Part shown: positions 57,567-64,000 of the stretch, one piece after another
Numbering within the stretch: the first letter of the stretch is position 1
Layout: every line of letters begins with the position of its first letter
The notes under the pieces: model-generated
The model's database searches: none
What the model was told of the DNA's origin: nothing
What the model saw: only the letters and a program-made list of their open reading frames with translations
From: Heterobasidion occidentale
Lineage: Eukaryota > Basidiomycota > Agaricomycetes > Russulales > Bondarzewiaceae
Direction of reading: 5' to 3'
NCBI GenBank assembly: GCA_039111635.1
Contig: JBCAQO010000014.1
Location: forward strand, 1,054,001 to 1,118,000
DNA: 64,000 nucleotides
Program-made: the position numbers and the translations under genes

Positions 57567-58619
57567 CTATCTCCTCGTAGCAGATGGCAGTGTTTCCGGT
57601 GAGACGAAGATATTCTCTCGATACCATTTCAATTCTGAAAGTGCGAACGAAGTAGACAGTGAGGATTAAGTAGACTTGGGGGACGAACAGACGGACCTCG
57701 TATGGAGCCTCGTATATCGTCAAGCGCCCTTTGAAGCAGCAGATGTTTGTCTAGTCAGCTAACAATGACCGAGACACTGTTGTGAAGACTGACCGATGTT
57801 TGGATTCTTGAGGCGTGCTCAATGAGGGCATCCTTTTGTTATACCACCTTCGATGAAGTTCCTGCATTGTGATCAGAACACGATGAGAGCGTATGTTCAT
57901 TTTGTGTTCACCTTTATAGATGACACGTCTAACAAAGCCTGTCATCAGAAAAATCAATTATAAGATGGTCTCAAACTTACCGACGATGCTGAAAACAACA
58001 AAAACAAAAATTAGCGATATCTAATGACAAGGAGTATGGGATGGAGAGACCGATAGTGGAGCCAATTGACGACATCTGGCATTTCTTGAACTAGAAACGA
58101 TCGATCTGCATGGACGGAGTTGCCAGCGAGAACGCCAACCCTTTGGTCCGGTATCCATTCTTTGATATATTGCAGTACTTTTTCGCGGACGAATGATAGA
58201 GTGAATTGAGACTCTAGGCATGCTTTCGTCAGTCCGGACTATGAAATCATCAGAATACCAAGAAATGACTGGGATGACAAAAGCACATACAAAACCATGC
58301 TGCTTTGTGCACCATTCGTCCATCCTGCATATTGTTTCGAGGCTGTCAAGACTTTCGGATTCATAAAGAGTCACTGACCCATCTAGATACTTTTTGTCTG
58401 TGCGAATCACATATTCGATACCATCATCCACGAGGTCCAGATTACCGTTTGTGATCAGCACCTGTGTAGGCAACATGAATCAAGAGCTGACTGAATCAAG
58501 AATATCACACGTACCGCAATCTCCAATATCTTATCTTTACTGGGGTCAAGGCCAGTCATCTCGCAATCTATCCATACAAGCGGCCCTGCATTGAGATCCA
58601 ACGGTTTACGCGTGGTCAT
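57567..58619 (-). CDS. Oligoribonuclease (REXO2/REX2-type 3'-5' exonuclease)
   Basis: DEDDh exonuclease that clears 2-5-nt RNA and DNA fragments in mitochondria and cytosol. ATG at 58619 (MTTRKPLDLNAGPLV) leads to WIDCEMTGLDPSKDKILEIA with the first Asp and Glu, VLITNGNLDLVDDGIEYVIR, MDEWCTKQHG, LTKACLESQFTLSFVREKVL, GVLAGNSVHADRSFLVQEMP (third Asp), RRWYNKRMPSLSTPQESKHR and ALDDIRGSIRELKWYRENIF with the final His/Asp, then VSPETLPSATRR and TAG at 57567-57569. About seven small exons; the last two joins (SKHR|ALDD and SIR|ELKW) restore the family sequence exactly. No long mitochondrial presequence is seen. Confidence 0.92.
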
Positions 58620-58823
58620 TATCGACTTTGTTCGATAATGTGATCTTTGAACGTCACAGTTCGCAAGGATTATTGGGAAGTAATAATTTTACGACCTCTG
58701 GGATTGTCAGTGCCCTTCTGAACATAGATTATAGGCAAGTGGTAGTACTGCCCACGTGTAGAATGTCGATGGAGAGGAGACACAGGGCGGCTTGAGCAAG
58801 GTGCCAAGGTAACGTAACTGAAC

Positions 58824-59130
58824 TTACAGCTGTTTGCGGTACATAGGGCGCGGCGCGGTTTCTCAGGATTTTGTCGATTTTTGTACCATAGCACAGAACA
58901 GCCATAGCTCTCTAAATACTGACTTAATGATGATGAATCTTAGTTTATTGTCCTTGCATTGAGTATCCGCAGGGCATGAACTCGGTCTCGGTGTGATTTG
59001 GTCTATTTTTGAGGTTGGCGGAAAATGCACCCTGTCGGACACTGCGCGCACCGTTGAAGCCTCGTTTTGAGCGGTAGAGGTCCAAAATTGATATATGTTG
59101 GTCTTTAAAGGTATCCCGAGGGCATCAGGT
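58824..59130. repeat. Left arm of a foldback inverted repeat
   Basis: Reverse complement of 59277-59586 with few mismatches. Outer tip TTACAGCTGTTTGCGG, inner tip CCTGATGCCC/CCTGGTGCCC with a matching GGATACCTT. Both arms have open frames that mirror each other and have no family. Confidence 0.9.
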
Positions 59131-59276
59131 GAAATTTTCTCCATGTTTTGAAGGACACCGCTGCTTTGTCTAAAATTTGCAAGTGTCACAACCTAGTTGG
59201 TGGTGTGACGTCATCAGGATCTTTGCCTCACCACCACCATCCCTCGACTGCAATCCCTTTTCCCTTTGTCATCATG

Positions 59277-59586
59277 ACCTGGTGCCCTTGGGATACCTTT
59301 CAAGACCAACATATATCAATTTTGGACCTCTACCGCTCAAAACAAGGCTTCAACGATGCGCACAGTGTCCGACAGGATGCATTTCCCGCCAACCTCAAAA
59401 ATAGACCAAATCACACCGAGACCGAGTTCATGCCCTGCGGATACTCAATGCAAGGCCAACAAACTAAGATTCATCATCATTGAGTCAGTATTTAGAGAGC
59501 TATGCTGTTCTGTGCTATGGTACAAAAATCGACAAAATCCTGAGAAAACGCGCCGCGCCCTAGCTATGTACCGCAAACAGCTGTAA
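59277..59586. repeat. Right arm of the foldback inverted repeat
   Basis: About 310 bp pairing with 58824-59130 across a 146-bp loop. Transcribed RNA would fold into a hairpin of about 300 bp. No transposase or target-site duplication could be shown. Confidence 0.9.
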
Positions 59587-59656
59587 TGTTGAACCCGTGA
59601 AAAGCTGAAACATTAAAATCCGGGAGCCACTTAAGGCTTGAAGCTTGGAAGAGATC

Positions 59657-62600
59657 TCAATGGTACACAGCATGACTACTATTGTAGTTCAAGCGAGATG
59701 AATGGTAGCATACACATACAACATCACCGCAAGACAGCCCAATCATCCTTGCAGGATCTTCTCGCGGCGGGACCAGCAATCCTCCATCCTGCTGCTGCTG
59801 CACCTGACCTTCATTTTGCTGCTGACGCTCCTCTCTTCTCAGACGCTCCACCCATCGCCCACGTATGTAGAGTAACACCGACACCGTCAAGCACAATACG
59901 ACCAGCATCATTGTCTCTGCGAACTCATCGACGTCTTCCTCTCCCCGATGCCCGCCACGTAAAGCACCGTCGAAATAATCTTCCGGACCGAGGTCGCTAT
60001 CTATTTCGGCCTCTGCGTTACGTCGTTCTCGCGCCCACTAAATATATGCATAGCGTAAACAAGTTGCAGTGAGGAAGATGGGTGAACTGACCTGAACGGG
60101 ATCATCATCATCACCAGGTGCAGCCTGTCCTCGTCGGCGACGGTTAAATTCATCACGAGCACGACCAATGTACCAAGGACTGTCATCTTCGTATTGTGCT
60201 CCACCAACGTCATCGTCCGCAGCCGGCGCTTGATCTTCTCCGTCGACATTCTGGTTACCATCTAATTCTGGCCTTCCGTCTTGTTGGACTTGTTCAGGAG
60301 CAACTATAATATAATGTTCAAGCGACTTATCGCAAGCACTGATCACAACTCACAAATTTCCTCCTCATCTTCCCATAGACTTAGGCCACCAGAACCGCCC
60401 ATGAGGGTATGCCACATGCTGCGCGCATATAACTTAACCAGCGACAATGTCACAGGGAGGTATGCTTCACTGTTAGTCGCCAACGCTTGATCGTAATGAC
60501 GTTTAGCAAGGTGGAAGTCCTATAGGAAAGGGTTAAGCTTGCAAAGTTGGAGATAGGACGGACGTACCTGAGGCACACCAATACCGTTCTCGTACATCCA
60601 ACCAAGATTCCACATCGCTAATGCGCTGACTAGTGTGTCGGCCGCAGATTGATAATATCCCGCAGCTTTCTCCCAACGTATGTTCTCTCCGCTCATCACG
60701 TACGCCTAAACTGTGATAATAGTAGTCTCCGACTTTCACCAAGGCATCGACGTTGTTCTGGGCAGCCGAGCGCGTCCATTGGGTCAAGGCAAGTCGTGCG
60801 GTATCATTGGATGGAAGGAAATTTGTAAAGCGCGTGTCTCGGAGTACACTTTTGTCTGATAAGGCATAGCTATAAGCAAACCAAATGCAGTTTATGAAGT
60901 AATTGACACTCACCCTGATCTAGTACATATGCCAGATTGTTTTGTGCAATCTCGTACCCCCGTTCAGCCGCAATCCACCAACTCAGCATCGCAGATTCCT
61001 TGCCAGCGTTTGTCTCTGTATTCCACGCTTGTTCACCGCTTGTCAACAGATCGTCGTCCCATGCTCCCCTTTCGGCGGCCACTTTATAAATGATACTGCT
61101 ACTGAGCATGCGCCGCTCCTCATTTGCGGAGGCATCAGTTTCATCTGTTCGGACTGAATCTGTGCGAGATAGTAATAAGCCTCGAATGGGGATCCGTGCC
61201 TCAACGCCATCTCGAAATACGTTGTCGCGAGCTTCATCTCCTTCCGCACTAGGCACACAGGTTTGATCAGGACAAGCAATTAGGATGTTAAAGGAGGGAG
61301 GACACGCACAGTAATGATGTTTGCCAAGATTAACCTGAGCCTCTGCCAGCTCCTGGCCAGCCGCAATGGTAAAATACCCGACCGACTTCTTCAAGTCTCT
61401 CTTCCCACCTACGAGTCCATCGCGCCAAATGATACCAAGACCATTGTGACTTTCTTTGTCACCATACTCTGCCCCGCGCTCGAACCACATTCTCGCCATA
61501 GCGAAATCTGGACGCACTCCTTCTCCTCGAAGGTACATCCGTCCAATGAAGCCCGCAGCTGCAGCTGCATATCCTACGGGCCCAGTGCCCTCCTCGCGTC
61601 GTGGAGAGTGCGACAATGGGTCGACAGGATCATGGGGCCAGATCTGTCGGGCGATGCGCGAAAAATAGTAATGAGCTCGGTCGAAATCGCGGGGCACGCG
61701 TCCGACGCCTTCCCCGCCGGATGCAGCTCCACCAGGTGAATGATAGATGCTTCCATGGTAGAAGATTTTTCCAAGTCGAAACATGAAGTCAGTCTCGCCA
61801 CGATCCGCATTGAACTGATTTCAAAGACAGGTGAGAACTGCAAAAAATACGATAGAGTAGGCGGTTCCTACAATGTAATATTCGAGGATATCTTCCCACG
61901 TCTCGCCCGCTGCTCGCGCGCGAGAAGCTCGGATGGCAGGTCGTTGACCGTTGAGTCCTGTCGATGCAACGCTTGCACCTGGACCGTATACGCCACCGTC
62001 CAGATCCGACAGGCGAGTAGGGGTCAAGGGTAACGTCCTTCCACCAGGTGGCCCCGATAAGAACTTCGCCATAGCTATGAGTCTTGATGAATAAGTGGCC
62101 AAGATGACGCAGATTGTGGATATTACCGTGCTCAGAAGCCTGCTCGTACCATTCTAAAGCTCTTCCACAATCTTCCAGTACACCAATGCCGCTCCAGTAT
62201 CGGTATCCCATGGCCATCTGGGCGCCTTTATCTTCCCCGTTTGCGGCAAAAGTGTAATATAGCTGCGCCTTAGCTTGGTTGACCGGGACAACATCACGAT
62301 AACCCGTAGCATGGAAGAAGGCAAGTACGGACTGCGATGTAGCATTGCCTGTGGCTCCCGCGTGCACATCGAACGATCTATAGGCAAGTTTGGGGTTTGA
62401 TGGGAAATGCGGTGTGGGTGGAAGCTAGATCATGGGTAGATAGGATTGTTGTGGATGTGTCCATTTGAGATAGGGAAGACTTACCAGGGATATTTTCCCC
62501 AGCGTGTACAGGGCATCTGTATTACCAAGTTCGGAGGCATGCTGCAACAAATCAACCACCTTGATAGCCCGACCTCGCAGTTCAGCATCTCGACGACGAC

Positions 62601-63436
62601 GACCATAACCATCCCTCCCGACGCGTGAAGCGAGGAAACGCGGAAGCCATGATTGGTGGCGTAGTTTTATGGCAATACGTAACGCACTCGCGAATGGACC
62701 CTGACCTTGTGGGTTGGGAAGTAATGATGAGAAGAAGGAGTTCCCGGAAGGCCAAGTCGGTGTAAATGTGGGGTCTGACGCGTGCGCTGATGGGACAGCC
62801 GACAGCGCCGAGAGGGTCACAAGAGCTTGCTTGTATGCACGAGCAGCTGTTCTCAAAGTCAGTGACGTTTGTGGAACTGTTTTCATAAGCCTGTACCTTC
62901 TCTTGTGGTATCTTCGGATGCAGCGATCTAAACATTGGATTCAGATTGTCAAAAACATGATCATAATCAGAAATAATGGAAGCGTAATGGCTTCGTCATG
63001 AATGATTAATTCACGAATCTGCTAGCTCTACATGCATACCATCGCCCATAACGTGTATCACACAGCTGGTTGGACGCTGTGTAAGGTTAGGGTTACACGT
63101 CGGCGCAGTGACGTTTCGTGTCTTGCACAACACTAGCACGCTCATTGTTGGCGAATGAAGTTGCAAAGTGGACTTACTAAACTACTCTGCTCATTGCCTG
63201 AAGGTGGTTGGGCCGCAACTCCTTCCGTGAATCTCTTCCTTCGGCCTAGTACAACGGATGGTCTCATTGGAGGTGGCACTTGCGTGAGAGTTTATAGCAC
63301 TCACATCTAGTTGGACAGCTGGGACAATATTGGCCTCATCTACTGCATGAGAAGAAACGGAGACAGCAGCAAACGCTATGAGGCCGAATGCGAGCCAGGC
63401 TGCTTTACGAATCCGTGTATTTCGTTTACGCGTCAT
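59657..63436 (-). CDS. HRD3: SEL1L/HRD3-type ERAD adaptor with Sel1 repeats
   Basis: ER-membrane protein that partners the HRD1 ubiquitin ligase and presents misfolded lumenal proteins. Likely start at 63436 (MTRKRNTRIRKAAWLAFGLI) with a signal peptide. An exon IAASEDTTRE joins AARAYKQALVTLSALS; how the first two link is uncertain. Sel1-like repeats follow: VVDLLQHASELGNTDALYTL, AQLYYTFAANGEDKGAQMAM, ALEWYEQASE, FMFRLGKIFYHGSIY, AAGFIGRMYLRGEGVRPDFA, SVGYFTIAAGQELAEAQVNL, AWDDDLLTSGEQAWN, MLSWWIAAERGYEIAQNNLA, SALAMWNLGWMYENGIGVPQ. An acidic/Arg region (SPWYIGRARDEFNRRRRG) leads to the C-terminal membrane anchor MMLVVLCLTVSVLLYI and a Gln-rich cytosolic tail. About ten exons. The stop used is at 59657. 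Confidence 0.9.
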
Positions 63437-64000
63437 GAGAACGGAGACGAATAAGGGCAGGAGAACAGGAGAGGGATCGACAGGGATGCTCCCGTGCACC
63501 ACTGTGCTGTAAGACAGCAAGCACGAGTAGAAATGTGAGGCTCGAGGTCGGAGTGATGTAGTTAATATCACGATTCTCAGCAGTTGGTAATTTAAACACT
63601 TATCATATTTGTCAGTCAAGTATTTGCTTACTGACATCAAATCAACACAACCACGATGGCCTTTCGTTGATTCATATACATTTTAAAACGTTAAAGAGAA
63701 AGTTCCTTCATAGATATCATCGATAATAGTTAGCCTTGACACCGAGGTTTGAGGTTGAAACGTCGAAGCTGAGTCGGAGAGGCCTGAGGTTTTAAACAGA
63801 ATAAAACACTAATTACGTAATCAATGATGTCGAACTTGTGTCCACCTCGCAGGTCATACTCGCTGGCGCGCGCCCTTCCATACTGACCGTACTCCCTAGT
63901 CCCTACCGCAGATCTCTGTCGGAATCCCGTCTGACCACTTCTTCGCTTCTTCACTCGCCTCTGATATCATTGTTGACTATGGGGGAAGTGGACGTTCAAT
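63437..64000. other. Promoter side of SEL1/HRD3 and right edge
   Basis: No complete gene. An ATG at 63979 (reading MGEVDVQ) could start a plus-strand gene that leaves the window, but seven codons prove nothing. Confidence 0.4.

Noticed and set aside
58863..59586. Mirrored frames in the foldback arms as two related genes
   Set aside because: They are the two strands of the same repeat, with no recognised domain; treated as repeat DNA.
63081..63100. GGTTAGGGTTAC as a possible telomere tract
   Set aside because: Only about two units, inside a gene region; it is not a chromosome end.

Overview
The window is nuclear DNA of a filamentous basidiomycete, most likely an Agaricomycete (Polyporales-like). 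The evidence is many short introns (about 50-80 nt, GT-AG), a dense two-strand gene layout without operons, high GC in coding stretches, and typical fungal gene content. The species assignment is inference. No rRNA, tRNA, CRISPR or recognisable transposase/reverse transcriptase was found.

Layout. 0-10 kb: a 3' gene end at the left edge, GlcNAc-6-phosphate deacetylase (minus), a long gene-poor stretch, then a TATA-driven cytochrome P450 whose 3' third is frameshifted. 10-18 kb: a secreted CREG-like protein (plus), NMN adenylyltransferase (minus) and mitochondrial glutaryl-CoA dehydrogenase (minus). 18-33 kb: a rearranged segment. Two inverted copies of a mitochondrial-type gene (one intact at 25.4-26.8 kb, one decayed at 20.7-22.0 kb) flank a single-domain IMPACT protein. 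Pieces of another locus (a small broken gene plus the promoter of the X-family DNA polymerase gene) occur at 22.2-23.1, 23.4-23.6 and 32.4-33.3 kb. A bZIP factor with a hydrophobic segment lies at 28.1-30.7 kb. 33-46 kb: an X-family DNA polymerase (BRCT-HhH-Pol X), a CSC1/OSCA-type channel, a large Agaricomycete-specific protein and an NFKBIL1-like protein. 46-58.6 kb: an SDR, a steroid 5-alpha-reductase-like membrane enzyme, RER1 divergent from glycerate 3-kinase, a TmpA-like membrane oxidoreductase with many frame breaks, and oligoribonuclease. 58.8-59.6 kb: a near-perfect foldback inverted repeat. 59.7-63.4 kb: the ERAD adaptor SEL1/HRD3.

The genes are mostly housekeeping and do not form one pathway. 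RER1, SEL1/HRD3 and the bZIP factor all concern ER homeostasis, but nothing shows they are linked by more than position. The most distinctive signals are recurrent microexons of 8-11 nt in five genes (each restores reading frame and conserved protein sequence), the inverted duplication with one dead and one live copy, the duplicated polymerase promoter block, and the foldback repeat.
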